Source: JACVRX01 sp035697245
Lineage (GTDB): Bacteria; Actinomycetota; Actinomycetes; Jiangellales; Jiangellaceae
Direction of reading: 5' to 3'
Assembly (NCBI GenBank): GCA_035697245.1
Contig: DASSDH010000169.1
Span: 1-22,462, forward strand
DNA length: 22,462 bases
The position numbers and the translations under genes are program-made. Shown here in pieces: positions 1 to 6,994 of the stretch. The number at the start of each line of letters is the position of its first letter. Within the stretch, counting starts at the first letter, position 1. Under the pieces are notes generated by a model. The model ran no database searches. It had not been told where the DNA came from and saw only the letters and a program-made list of their open reading frames with translations.

Positions 1-33
1 CGGGGCGTGCCGGGGACGGATAGGGGACACGCC

Positions 34-864
34 ATGCGCCTACCGAGATTTCCGGCTGCGCTCGCCGGAGCGGCGGCCCTGCTGTTGGCCGCGACGGGTC
101 CAGCGATCGCCATTATCGACGGCACCACAGACACGACCGGCAGGTTCCCAAACGTCGGTGGGTTGCAGCTGCAGTCGGGCGGCGAGTGGTTCGACTTCTG
201 CACCGGGACGCTGGTCGCCCCGAATGTCGTACTGACCGCAGCGCACTGCACGGACTTCTTCACTGGTGAGGTCGGAGACGCGGAGGCTCTTGGGCCGGAC
301 GACTGGCGGATCTCGTTCGAGGCCGACCCGAGCGACGATTCGACGTACTACTACGCGGATTACTTCGTCATCCACCCGGACTGGCTGGCCAACGAGGTGG
401 GACCGGGCGGCGGCAACTCGAAGATGTCATTCCTCAAGGCCGGCCTGGAGGACATCGCGTTGGTCTACCTCACCGAGGAGGTCGTCGGCGTTACTCCGGC
501 TCCGGTGGCCGACGCGGGCTACCTGGACGAGCTCGACCTGACCAGCGAGACCTTCACTGTGGTCGGCTACGGCACAGACGAATTCGTCACTGGCAGCGTC
601 GTGTCGCCAATGGCGATCACGGTGTACGACGGGGCGCGCAGCTATATGGACGTCTCAGTGATCACAAGCCAGGACCTGTTCCCGGACCGCTTCGTGAAGA
701 TCACGAAGAGCGTGTGCTTCGGCGACTCGGGTGGGCCGATGTTCCACGAGGGCACCATCGTGGCCCTCAACACGTGGACCTTCAGCTACCGCTGCGACGG
801 ACCGAACCTGCAGTACCGCGTCGACTCCGAGCCGGCCCAGGAGTTCCTCGACGCCAACCTGTAG
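34..864 (+). CDS. Secreted S1-family (chymotrypsin-fold) serine protease
   Basis: Exported serine endopeptidase of 276 residues. The start at 34 is preferred over an in-frame GTG at 7 because AGGGGA lies about 6 bases upstream and the protein then begins with a clean signal peptide (Arg-rich start, hydrophobic core, Ala-Ile-Ala at 24-26). The catalytic triad is visible: His71 in TAAHC, Asp140 in EDIAL, Ser232 in GDSGGP. Cys56 and Cys72 flank the His as in the conserved disulfide. The residue six before the catalytic Ser (chymotrypsin position 189) is Ser226, not Asp, so cleavage after Arg/Lys is not expected and a chymotrypsin-like pocket is more likely (inference). Cleavage after Ala26 would leave an Ile-Ile-Asp-Gly N-terminus, so there seems to be no separate propeptide. 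The gene lies 40 bases upstream of another secreted protein on the same strand, probably one transcript. Confidence 0.9.
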   Translation: MRLPRFPAALAGAAALLLAATGPAIAIIDGTTDTTGRFPNVGGLQLQSGGEWFDFCTGTLVAPNVVLTAAHCTDFFTGEVGDAEALGPDDWRISFEADPSDDSTYYYADYFVIHPDWLANEVGPGGGNSKMSFLKAGLEDIALVYLTEEVVGVTPAPVADAGYLDELDLTSETFTVVGYGTDEFVTGSVVSPMAITVYDGARSYMDVSVITSQDLFPDRFVKITKSVCFGDSGGPMFHEGTIVALNTWTFSYRCDGPNLQYRVDSEPAQEFLDANL

Positions 865-904
865 CTCGGCAAGCATGCACCCCGGCGCACCCAGGAGGTT
901 GATC

Positions 905-1825
905 ATGCGACGTCTGATCGGCGTGGTTTCGGTGGCTGCCGTCCTTGTCGGCGCTGGACTCCCCGCCGCGGCAGCCGCCAGTCCGTTCCCCGACGTGATC
1001 GTGCTCCCTGGAGCAACCTCGGCGGAGGGGATCGCGACTGGTGCCGGGTCTGCCTACTTCGCCGGGGATCTGTTCGAGGGCGACATCTACCGTGGTGACC
1101 TGCGATCGGGCTCGGCCGAACTGTTCGTCGACGCCCCGACCGGCCGGATGGCCCTGGGCATGAAGGTGGACGTGCGCCACGACCTGCTGTTCGTGGCCGG
1201 CGGCTTCGGCGGTCAGGGGTACGTGTACGACGCCAGCACCGGCGCGGACGTCGCCGTCGTGACACTGTCCGATCCGGAGCTCGGGACCGCGATCAACGAC
1301 GTGGCGCTGACGACGGACGAAGCGTGGTTCACCGACTCTTTCCAGCCGCAGCTGTACCGCGTCCCGATCGCCCCTGACGGGTCGATCGGTGCAGCGTCCA
1401 CCCTGACGCTCACGGGGCCTGCAGCAAACCTGTCCGGAGATTTCAACCTCAATGGCATCGCCGCCACCGCCGACGGCAAGACGCTCGTCGTCGCCCACAG
1501 CGGCGACTCAACCCTCTACACCGTCAACCCGGCGACCGGAGCCAGCGCGCCCATCGCCGGTGCCGACGTTCCCTCGGTCGACGGCATCCTGCTCGAGGCG
1601 GGCCGAGTCTGGGCGGTGCAGAACATGCTCAACCAGGTGACCGAGCTGCGGCTAAGCCCCGACCTGAGCTCGGCATCGGTAGGGCAGGTCATCACCAGCC
1701 CCCTGTTCCAGGTACCAACCACGGTCGCCCGCCACGGCAACACGCTGGCGTTGGTAAACGCCAAGTTCGACACCGGAATCCCACCCACAGCCGACCAATA
1801 CGAAGTCGTCTTGATCAACCGGTGA
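905..1825 (+). CDS. Secreted SMP-30/NHL-type beta-propeller protein
   Basis: 306-residue exported protein. The start at 905 has a strong AGGAGG at 893-898 and gives a signal peptide (MRRLIG, hydrophobic core, Ala-rich cleavage region near residue 26). The open frame extends upstream into the protease gene, but that part is out of frame with it and implausible. The mature part has repeated blade-like segments of small hydrophobic and Gly/Asp-rich strands, for example DLLFVAGGFGGQGYVYD, NGIAATADGKTLVVAHS and GRVWAVQNMLNQVTEL, as in SMP-30/gluconolactonase or strictosidine-synthase-like propellers. I cannot assign a substrate. It could be a lactonase or a non-enzymatic binding propeller. It probably shares a transcript with the protease, which ends 40 bases upstream. 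Confidence 0.8.
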   Translation: MRRLIGVVSVAAVLVGAGLPAAAAASPFPDVIVLPGATSAEGIATGAGSAYFAGDLFEGDIYRGDLRSGSAELFVDAPTGRMALGMKVDVRHDLLFVAGGFGGQGYVYDASTGADVAVVTLSDPELGTAINDVALTTDEAWFTDSFQPQLYRVPIAPDGSIGAASTLTLTGPAANLSGDFNLNGIAATADGKTLVVAHSGDSTLYTVNPATGASAPIAGADVPSVDGILLEAGRVWAVQNMLNQVTELRLSPDLSSASVGQVITSPLFQVPTTVARHGNTLALVNAKFDTGIPPTADQYEVVLINR

Positions 1826-1913
1826 CCCAAGGCGGCAACACGCACACGCCGCACTGCACGGAGCCAAATGAGTGCGTTCCACGCTTGAGTCGAGGCGGAT
1901 CGCAGACCTGACG

Positions 1914-2291
1914 TCAAGTCCTGTCGGGATCTGCGGGTTCCCAGAGTTGGATCGGGGTTCCTTCGGGATCTGTCAGCTCCGCGAATCGACCGTTCGGATA
2001 GGACGTCTCGTGCTCCTCCACCACGATGCCGGCCCGACGCAACTGGTCGACCATCGCGTCCAGGTCCCGCACCCGGAAATTGACCGCCCACTGCCGGTCC
2101 GACCGGCGAAAATAATCGGAGTCGGCCGGAAACGGTGCGAACACCGTCGGCCCAGCCTCCTGCTCCCAGACCCGCTCGTCATAGCTCGCCGGGGGTTGAG
2201 ACACACCCAGATGCTCCGCATACCAGAGCGACAATGCCTGTGGGTCACCAGCGCGGAAAAACACCCCACCGATCCCGGTCACCCGCTCCAC
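1914..2291 (-). CDS. VOC (glyoxalase/bleomycin-resistance fold) family protein
   Basis: 125-residue single-domain protein. The first half carries GIGGVFFRAGDPQALSLWYAE, the usual first beta-strand and helix of the vicinal oxygen chelate fold. The C-terminal half has WAVNFRVRDLDAMVDQL, then RFAELTDPEGTPIQLWEP, the usual final strand with the metal-ligand Glu region. Length matches one two-module VOC protein. Members include glyoxalase I, dioxygenases and resistance proteins; the substrate cannot be told from sequence. The start used is GTG at 2291; no clear ribosome binding site is seen, so another nearby GTG is possible. It stands alone on this strand, with a broken gene starting immediately beyond its 5' end on the other strand. 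Confidence 0.8.
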   Translation of the reverse strand: MERVTGIGGVFFRAGDPQALSLWYAEHLGVSQPPASYDERVWEQEAGPTVFAPFPADSDYFRRSDRQWAVNFRVRDLDAMVDQLRRAGIVVEEHETSYPNGRFAELTDPEGTPIQLWEPADPDRT

Positions 2292-2301
2292 GAGTGCGAT
2301 C

Positions 2302-2697
2302 GTAACGGCAGCGGCTTGGTTCGACGTGCCCGAGCACGTGACGCTCTACCCGGGCGCGCGGATCGGCGAGGTCGAGATCGCGCCTGATCTGCCGATCGCC
2401 GACCCTCTCGAGTGCCTAGCCTTCTTCGCCGCGTCGACGACGACGATTCTGCTCGGTAAGGGCGTGCGGCTGCTGCCCTTCCACCACCCGGTGGGGCTGG
2501 CCAAACGCCTGGCGACGATCGACGTGCTCTCCACGGGTCGCATGCGCCTGCTCACGATCCGGGTCGGCACCCCCCCGGGCGAGGCCGCCGCCGTCGGCGT
2601 CGACTACGCGACCCGGGCCGCCGGGCCGACGAGGCGGCGGGTTCTTCCACGGCGGCCGGTTGACCCCGGCAAGGACCCCCAATCCGAGGTCGCGTAA
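2302..2697 (+). pseudogene. Degraded luciferase-like (LLM class) flavin monooxygenase fragment
   Basis: The translation contains VPEHVTLYPGARIG, then ASTTTILLGKGVRLLPFHHP, then LAKRLATIDVLSTGRMRL and AVGVDYATR. These match, in order, the N-terminal third of F420/FMN-dependent luciferase-like monooxygenases (WVPEHV, TTRIRLGTGV..P.R.P, LAK..ATLDVLSGGR, ..GVDFATR). The N-terminal strand and the remaining two thirds of a roughly 300-residue enzyme are missing. After ATR the expected RR(A/T)DEA continues in another frame (RRADEA from 2619), which stops after about 14 codons, indicating a frameshift near 2611-2621. Coordinates mark the recognisable remnant, not an intact gene. Between its end and 2790 I see only a short GCCACT/AGTGGC hairpin (2751-2772). 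Confidence 0.65.
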
Positions 2698-2789
2698 CCA
2701 GCCAACCCTCCGGGAGACTCAGGGCGGTTCATGCCCAACCGTCCAGCGGCGCCACTCGCTCCCGGCAGTGGCTTGAGATAGGAAAAGCC

Positions 2790-3173
2790 ATGGAACGGCC
2801 ACCTGGCGTGCCGGCGTCTTTCGACGTCCGCACGATCGTCTACCTGCGGCGCGGGACCAACCCTCCCGACCTGGCCGAGAAGGCGTCCACGGCGCTGCAC
2901 CACGCCCACTTGGCCCACCTCGCGGAATTGGGTCGGCGGGGCATCATCGCCGCCAACGGTCCGCTCCTGGACCAGTCCGACGAGACGTTGCGCGGGATGT
3001 CGGTCTACACCGTCGATGCCACCGAGGCGCGGCGCCTGGCCGAGCAGGACCCCGCGGTCCGCGCCGGACGGTTCCGCGTCGACGTGGCCCGCTGGGCCGT
3101 TGCGGCCGGCCGGATCGCTTTTCCGGAACAAGACGGTCCGGTGGGCCACCGGGTCCGGTTCGAGGACCTCTGA
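2790..3173 (+). CDS. YCII-related domain protein
   Basis: 127-residue protein with a clear AGGAAA ribosome binding site at 2780-2785. The pattern fits the YCII/YciI ferredoxin-like fold: HAHLAHLAELGRRG followed by AANGPLLDQSDETLRGMSVYTV and then EARRLAEQDPAVRAGRFRVDVARW. The conserved His40/His43 and the AEQDP(A/F)V segment are family hallmarks. YCII proteins are small dimeric enzymes or enzyme-like domains; most have no known substrate. An 11-residue extension precedes the first strand. It is monocistronic here: the next gene on either side lies on the other strand or is broken. Confidence 0.8.
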   Translation: MERPPGVPASFDVRTIVYLRRGTNPPDLAEKASTALHHAHLAHLAELGRRGIIAANGPLLDQSDETLRGMSVYTVDATEARRLAEQDPAVRAGRFRVDVARWAVAAGRIAFPEQDGPVGHRVRFEDL

Positions 3174-3267
3174 GCGTCGCCGAACCAGGCCGAGGAAGTG
3201 TTGTGGCGACCTCTTGAGACCGCCGGCATGACCGCGCGTTCATTGTCCGCGTCTGGTCTCTGGTCGA

Positions 3268-3663
3268 TCAGGACAGCGCCTCGATTGGTGCGATTGCCAC
3301 CATGTCCTTCACAGCACGGGCGAGTTGCCCGTCGAGTGTGACGAATGCGTCGGCCTGGAGTCGGGTCAAAGCAACGTACTCGGCGGCATAGGTGTCGGAC
3401 CATCCGAGCTGGTCGGCGACTTTCCAAGCGACTTCCTGAAGTACGCGGTCGCCGAGCAGTCGAACTCGAAGCCCGCGCACGTAGTTGAGCCGTTGCTCGG
3501 CATCCTTCTTGGTCATTTCACCGCGGCTGACAGCTTGGTATAGGAACGACAGCAACTGCGAGCGAAGGAGCGTGGGAGCCAGGATTTGGTGGTCGTCGCC
3601 AATAACGATCTGGTCGTGAGCCAGGCGCATCGCCACGTCCGGACCGATCACGTACCTGGTCAT
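3268..3663 (-). CDS. PIN-domain protein, VapC-like, no partner antitoxin seen
   Basis: 131 residues from the ATG at 3663; an in-frame GTG at 3702 would add 13 residues. PIN features: TRYVIGPDVAMRLA with Asp9 at the end of strand 1, a helical middle, TYAAEYVALTRLQADAFVTLD with Glu95, Asp105 and Asp111. PIN domains are Mg-dependent RNases, usually VapC toxins encoded after a small VapB antitoxin. Here the 115 bases upstream, up to groEL, hold only the groEL terminator, and no antitoxin-sized frame is visible within about 100 bases on either side. At the position where many VapC proteins have the third acidic residue (YDA) this one has Tyr-Ala-Ala, so nuclease activity is uncertain. Fold assignment is fairly sure; function is not. 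Confidence 0.7.
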   Translation of the reverse strand: MTRYVIGPDVAMRLAHDQIVIGDDHQILAPTLLRSQLLSFLYQAVSRGEMTKKDAEQRLNYVRGLRVRLLGDRVLQEVAWKVADQLGWSDTYAAEYVALTRLQADAFVTLDGQLARAVKDMVAIAPIEALS

Positions 3664-3710
3664 GGGACGTCCGCTCGTCTCTCTTGACTGGCCGGCCGAC
3701 ACACGCCGAG

Positions 3711-3751
3711 GGGCGGCGCCCCCGACTCGAAATGAGCCGGAGACGCCGCCC
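3711..3751 (-). terminator. Strong hairpin terminator of groEL
   Basis: The arms 3711-3728 and 3734-3751 with a 5-base loop form an 18-pair uninterrupted stem when read on the minus strand, if three G-U pairs are allowed. It begins 28 bases after the groEL stop. On the plus strand the same wobble positions become A-C mismatches, so the structure favours minus-strand RNA. No U-tract follows, which is common for terminators in high-GC actinobacteria. Confidence 0.75.
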
Positions 3752-3778
3752 TTAGTGCAACGATCGAAGCAGCTGGAC

Positions 3779-5407
3779 TCAGAAGTCCATACCGCCCATG
3801 TCGCCGCCGCCGGCGCCGGCCGGAACCTTGTCCTTCTCCGGCTTGTCGGCGATGACGGCCTCGGTGGTAAGGAACAGGCCCGCGATCGATGCCGCGTTCT
3901 GCAGCGCCGAACGGGTGACCTTGGCCGGGTCGATGATGCCGGCCTTGATCAGGTCGACGTACTCGCCGGTGTTGGCGTCCAGCCCGTGCCCGGGCTCCAG
4001 GCCGCGGACCCGCTCGACCACGACGCCACCCTCGAGTCCGGCGTTGATCGCGATCTGCTTGATCGGCGCCTCGACCGCGACCTTCACGATCGATGCCCCG
4101 GTCGCCTCGTCGCCCTCGAGGTCAAGCTTCTCGAACGCGGCCTGGGCAGCGTGGAGCAGCGCGACGCCGCCACCGGCGACGATGCCCTCCTCGACGGCCG
4201 CCTTGGCGTTGCGCACGGCGTCCTCGATGCGGTGCTTGCGCTCCTTGAGTTCGACCTCGGTGGCAGCGCCTGCCTTGATGACGGCGACGCCGCCAGCGAG
4301 CTTGGCCAGCCGCTCCTGGAGCTTCTCGCGGTCGTAGTCGCTGTCGGAGTTCTCGATCTCCGTGCGGATCTGGCTGACCCGGCCGGCGATCTGGTCGGCG
4401 TCGCCGGCTCCTTCGACGATCGTCGTCTCGTCCTTGGTGACGACGACCTTGCGGGCCTGGCCGAGCAGATCCAGCGTCGCGTTCTCCAGCTTCAGGCCGA
4501 CGGTCTCGCTGATGACCTGACCACCAGTCAGGATCGCGATGTCCTGCAGCATCGCCTTGCGGCGGTCGCCAAAGCCCGGAGCCTTGACCGCAACGGACTT
4601 GAACGTGCCGCGGATCTTGTTGACAACCAGGGTCGCGAGGGCCTCACCCTCGACGTCCTCGGCGATGATCAGCAACGGCTTGCCGGTCTGCATGACCTTT
4701 TCCAGCAGCGGCAACATGTCCTTGACGCTGGAGATCTTCGACTCGACCAGCAGCACGTAGGCGTCCTCGAGGACTGCCTCCTGCCGCTCGGCGTCGGTGA
4801 CGAAGTACCCGGAGATGTAGCCCTTGTCGAAGCGCATACCCTCGGTGAGCTCGAGCTCCAGGCCGAAGGTGTTGCTCTCCTCGACGGTGATGACACCTTC
4901 CTTGCCAACCTTGTCCATGGCCTCGGCGATGAGCTCGCCGATCTGGGTGTCGGCAGCGGAGATCGATGCTGTCGCAGCGATCTGCTCCTTGGTCTCGACG
5001 TCCTTCGCCGACGCAAGCAGCTGCTCGGCGACGGCCTCGACCGCCTTCTCGATGCCGCGCTTGAGCGCCATCGGGCTCGCGCCCGCGGCGACGTTACGCA
5101 GGCCCTCGCGGACGAGTGCCTGGGCGAGCACGGTAGCCGTCGTCGTGCCGTCACCGGCGACGTCGTCGGTCTTCTTCGCGACCTCCTTGACCAGCTCGGC
5201 CCCGATCTTCTCCCACGGGTCCTCGAGCTCGATCTCCTTCGCGATGGAGACGCCGTCGTTGGTGATCGTCGGCGCGCCCCACTTCTTCTCGAGGACGACG
5301 TTGCGGCCCTTCGGGCCGAGCGTGACCCGGACGGCGTCGGCAAGCTGGTTCATGCCGCGCTCGAGGCCACGCCGCGCATCCTCGCTAAAGGCGATGATCT
5401 TTGGCAT
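3779..5407 (-). CDS. groEL: 60 kDa chaperonin GroEL
   Basis: 542-residue chaperonin subunit of normal length; assembles into a double-ring ATP-driven folding cage in the cytoplasm. It starts MPKIIAFSEDARRGLERGMN and contains the nucleotide-binding GDGTTT segment near residue 87, EVELKERKHRIEDA and GIVAGGGVALL. The C-terminus is GGGDMGGMDF, the Gly/Met-rich tail typical of the essential actinobacterial paralogue, not the His-rich tail of GroEL1. The start ATG at 5407 follows AGGAAA and GGGAGGA. There is no groES next to it, as for the stand-alone copy in other actinobacteria. The upstream CIRCE elements indicate HrcA repression and heat induction. Confidence 0.98.
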   Translation of the reverse strand: MPKIIAFSEDARRGLERGMNQLADAVRVTLGPKGRNVVLEKKWGAPTITNDGVSIAKEIELEDPWEKIGAELVKEVAKKTDDVAGDGTTTATVLAQALVREGLRNVAAGASPMALKRGIEKAVEAVAEQLLASAKDVETKEQIAATASISAADTQIGELIAEAMDKVGKEGVITVEESNTFGLELELTEGMRFDKGYISGYFVTDAERQEAVLEDAYVLLVESKISSVKDMLPLLEKVMQTGKPLLIIAEDVEGEALATLVVNKIRGTFKSVAVKAPGFGDRRKAMLQDIAILTGGQVISETVGLKLENATLDLLGQARKVVVTKDETTIVEGAGDADQIAGRVSQIRTEIENSDSDYDREKLQERLAKLAGGVAVIKAGAATEVELKERKHRIEDAVRNAKAAVEEGIVAGGGVALLHAAQAAFEKLDLEGDEATGASIVKVAVEAPIKQIAINAGLEGGVVVERVRGLEPGHGLDANTGEYVDLIKAGIIDPAKVTRSALQNAASIAGLFLTTEAVIADKPEKDKVPAGAGGGDMGGMDF

Positions 5408-5531
5408 GGGTTTCCTGGTCCTCCCGGATAGCGGGTGGATTGACCGGCTCGACGCCCGCGACGGACGGCCTCGGCAGCCCCGGCTCCTGTCACCGGGACG
5501 ACCGGGACCTCGCCGACCCGGATCCCTGTCG

Positions 5532-5558
5532 TTGTCACTCTCGACTAGAGAGTGCTAA
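5532..5558. promoter_or_regulatory. CIRCE element 1 (HrcA operator)
   Basis: TTGTCACTC - 9 bases - GAGTGCTAA. The right half matches the CIRCE consensus (TTAGCACTC-N9-GAGTGCTAA) in 9/9 positions and the left in 7/9; spacing is exactly 9. It lies between divergent groEL and the gene at 5635. Confidence 0.85.
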
Positions 5559-5561
5559 TCC
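5532..5561 (+). promoter_or_regulatory. Probable promoter of the 5635 gene inside CIRCE 1
   Basis: TTGTCA (5532-5537, 5/6 to the -35 consensus) is 18 bases before TAATCC (5556-5561), which is preceded by TGC (extended -10). It mirrors the groEL-side arrangement. Transcription would start about 65-70 bases before the GTG at 5635. Confidence 0.4.
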
Positions 5562-5562
5562 G

Positions 5563-5591
5563 TGTTTAGCACTCTCCACCCGAGAGTGCAA
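5563..5591 (-). promoter_or_regulatory. Probable groEL promoter inside CIRCE 2
   Basis: On the minus strand TTGCAC (5586-5591) lies 17 bases before TAAACA (5563-5568), the latter preceded by TGC as in an extended -10. The pair coincides with CIRCE 2, so HrcA binding would block it. The match to consensus is only moderate. Confidence 0.45.
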
Positions 5592-5592
5592 G
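5566..5592. promoter_or_regulatory. CIRCE element 2 (HrcA operator)
   Basis: TTAGCACTC - 9 bases - GAGTGCAAG. The left half is a 9/9 consensus match, the right 7/9, with spacing 9. Only 7 bases separate it from CIRCE 1, and the two perfect halves face each other, making an additional perfect 11-base inverted repeat (5548-5576). Confidence 0.85.
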
Positions 5593-5634
5593 CGGAACCG
5601 TCCGCGCCCGCGGGTCCGACTACCCTTTGCCATC

Positions 5635-6111
5635 GTGAGCGCTGGCGAGGCGGCGCCGGGGGCCACCCGGCGGCTGTCCCGCGCATCGACGACCTGGCGG
5701 TTGCTAGCCGCGTTTGCAGGGATCGCTGCTCTGGTCCACGGCACGCTGGCCGACAGCGACGACTACTTCCCATTCGGCTCGATGGCGCAGTACGCCACCG
5801 CCCATGATCTGGACGCCAAGGTTCGCTCGACATACCTGCTCGCAGACACCGAAAGCGGCCAGAAACGGGTGCGAGTTCCACTGAACGCGACCGGCACCGG
5901 GATCGGCCGCGCGGAAGTGGAGGGCCAGTTGGACAGGATCCTGGCCGACCCGTCGCTACTGCAAACCATCGCCGACGCGAACGAGGCGATCCACCCCGAG
6001 CGTGACCAGTACACAGCGCTCTATCTCATGCGCGACGTCTACCAACTGAGTGACGGGTACCAGGCCGGCCCGCCGGTCACTGTGGAGTTGGCCCGATGGA
6101 CAGTGCAATGA
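5635..6111 (+). CDS. Conserved membrane-anchored hypothetical, partner of HTTM protein
   Basis: 158 residues from GTG at 5635, the first usable start after the CIRCE region; no good ribosome binding site is seen. Residues about 21-39 (WRLLAAFAGIAALVHGTLA) form one membrane segment. The rest is soluble and contains DDYFPFGSMAQYA and a C-terminal QYTALYLMRDVYQL. I recognise no named domain. The stop overlaps the start region of the downstream HTTM gene, so the two are probably translated together and may act as a complex. It is divergent from groEL and may share HrcA control through the CIRCE elements. Function unknown. Confidence 0.75.
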   Translation: MSAGEAAPGATRRLSRASTTWRLLAAFAGIAALVHGTLADSDDYFPFGSMAQYATAHDLDAKVRSTYLLADTESGQKRVRVPLNATGTGIGRAEVEGQLDRILADPSLLQTIADANEAIHPERDQYTALYLMRDVYQLSDGYQAGPPVTVELARWTVQ

Positions 6112-6983
6112 ATCGGGTCGTCAGGTGGTGGACGGCACCGATCCCGTTGGCTCGGGTCGCCGTGTTCCGAACGGTCGTCTACCTGTTCCTGCTCTACGAC
6201 ATCTTTGTGCTGGTCAACGATGTCGTGCCGCACGGCTACGCGGCCGAGCTCTATCGTCCGTTGTTCATTGGCCGGGTGCTCCCCCTGCCAGAGCCGTCAC
6301 CGCCGCTCGTCTATACCTTGCAGGTCGTTCTCGTCGCCGGCGCGCTCGTCGCGGCGACAGGTCGACTGCCTCGGCTGGCGGGCTGGGTGGTCGCGGTCTG
6401 CTACTTGGAGTGGCTGATCATCGGGATGTCGTTCGGCAAGGTGGACCACGATCACCTGGCGCTGCTGGTGGCCATGTGGGTGCTGCCCACTGTCGGGCGG
6501 GCTCGGTTCGGCGACCTGACCCCGAGCGAAGCGGGTGGGTGGGCGTTTCGCTGCGTTCAGGTGGCGACCATCGCGACCTACGTCGGCTCTGCCTTCGCCA
6601 AATGGTCGCGCAATGGCGCGCCGTTTGCCTGGGGAGGCAGTGCCGTCTTCACCTGGGCGATCATTCGGCGCGGCACCGAGTTCATCGATTGGATCCTCGA
6701 ATACCCATGGCTACTGCGCATCAGCCAGTGGATGCTACTGATCGCGGAGTTCCTCTCCCCCGTCGTGCTGTTTCTGCGGGGGAAGGCTCTGCTCCTCGCC
6801 GCCGGATTCTTCCTGAGCTTCCACCTGGTGACGTACTTCAGCCTGGGCATCCACTTCCTGCCGACGGTGATCTGCTGGCTGGCGTTCTTCCCGCTGGAGA
6901 AGCTGATCCCGCCGGTGCGCCGCCGGACGCCCGCGCCAACGCCCGCCCCAGCACCGGAACCAGAACCGGACCCCGCGCGGTGA
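6096..6983 (+). CDS. HTTM-domain integral membrane protein (VKGC-like)
   Basis: 295 residues from the ATG at 6096; an ATG at 6108 forming an ATGA overlap with the upstream stop is an equally good start. Several hydrophobic segments are spread along the chain (for example VVYLFLLYDIFVLV, LVYTLQVVLVAGALVAAT, LLLAAGFFLSFHLVTYF). The pattern GRLPRLAGWVV..CYLEWL, then MSFGKVDHDHLAL, then a later SFHLVTYFSLGIHF, fits the horizontally transferred transmembrane (HTTM) domain related to vitamin-K-dependent gamma-carboxylase. The His residues of KVDHDH and FHLVTYFSLGIHF could be functional. The C-terminus is a Pro/Ala/Glu-rich tail. It is coupled to the upstream membrane-anchored protein, and a DCC-type thiol oxidoreductase gene ends 11 bases downstream in convergent orientation. 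The substrate is unknown. Confidence 0.85.
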   Translation: MDSAMNRVVRWWTAPIPLARVAVFRTVVYLFLLYDIFVLVNDVVPHGYAAELYRPLFIGRVLPLPEPSPPLVYTLQVVLVAGALVAATGRLPRLAGWVVAVCYLEWLIIGMSFGKVDHDHLALLVAMWVLPTVGRARFGDLTPSEAGGWAFRCVQVATIATYVGSAFAKWSRNGAPFAWGGSAVFTWAIIRRGTEFIDWILEYPWLLRISQWMLLIAEFLSPVVLFLRGKALLLAAGFFLSFHLVTYFSLGIHFLPTVICWLAFFPLEKLIPPVRRRTPAPTPAPAPEPEPDPAR

Positions 6984-6994
6984 GTCGTCGAGCT

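Noticed and set aside
1872..2387. 171-codon plus-strand frame over the VOC gene
   Set aside because: The minus strand encodes a clean VOC domain; this frame has no recognisable feature.
3662..5431. 589-codon open frame on the plus strand
   Set aside because: It is antisense to groEL; its Leu/Asp/Gly-rich translation is a by-product of GC-rich codon use and shows no motif.
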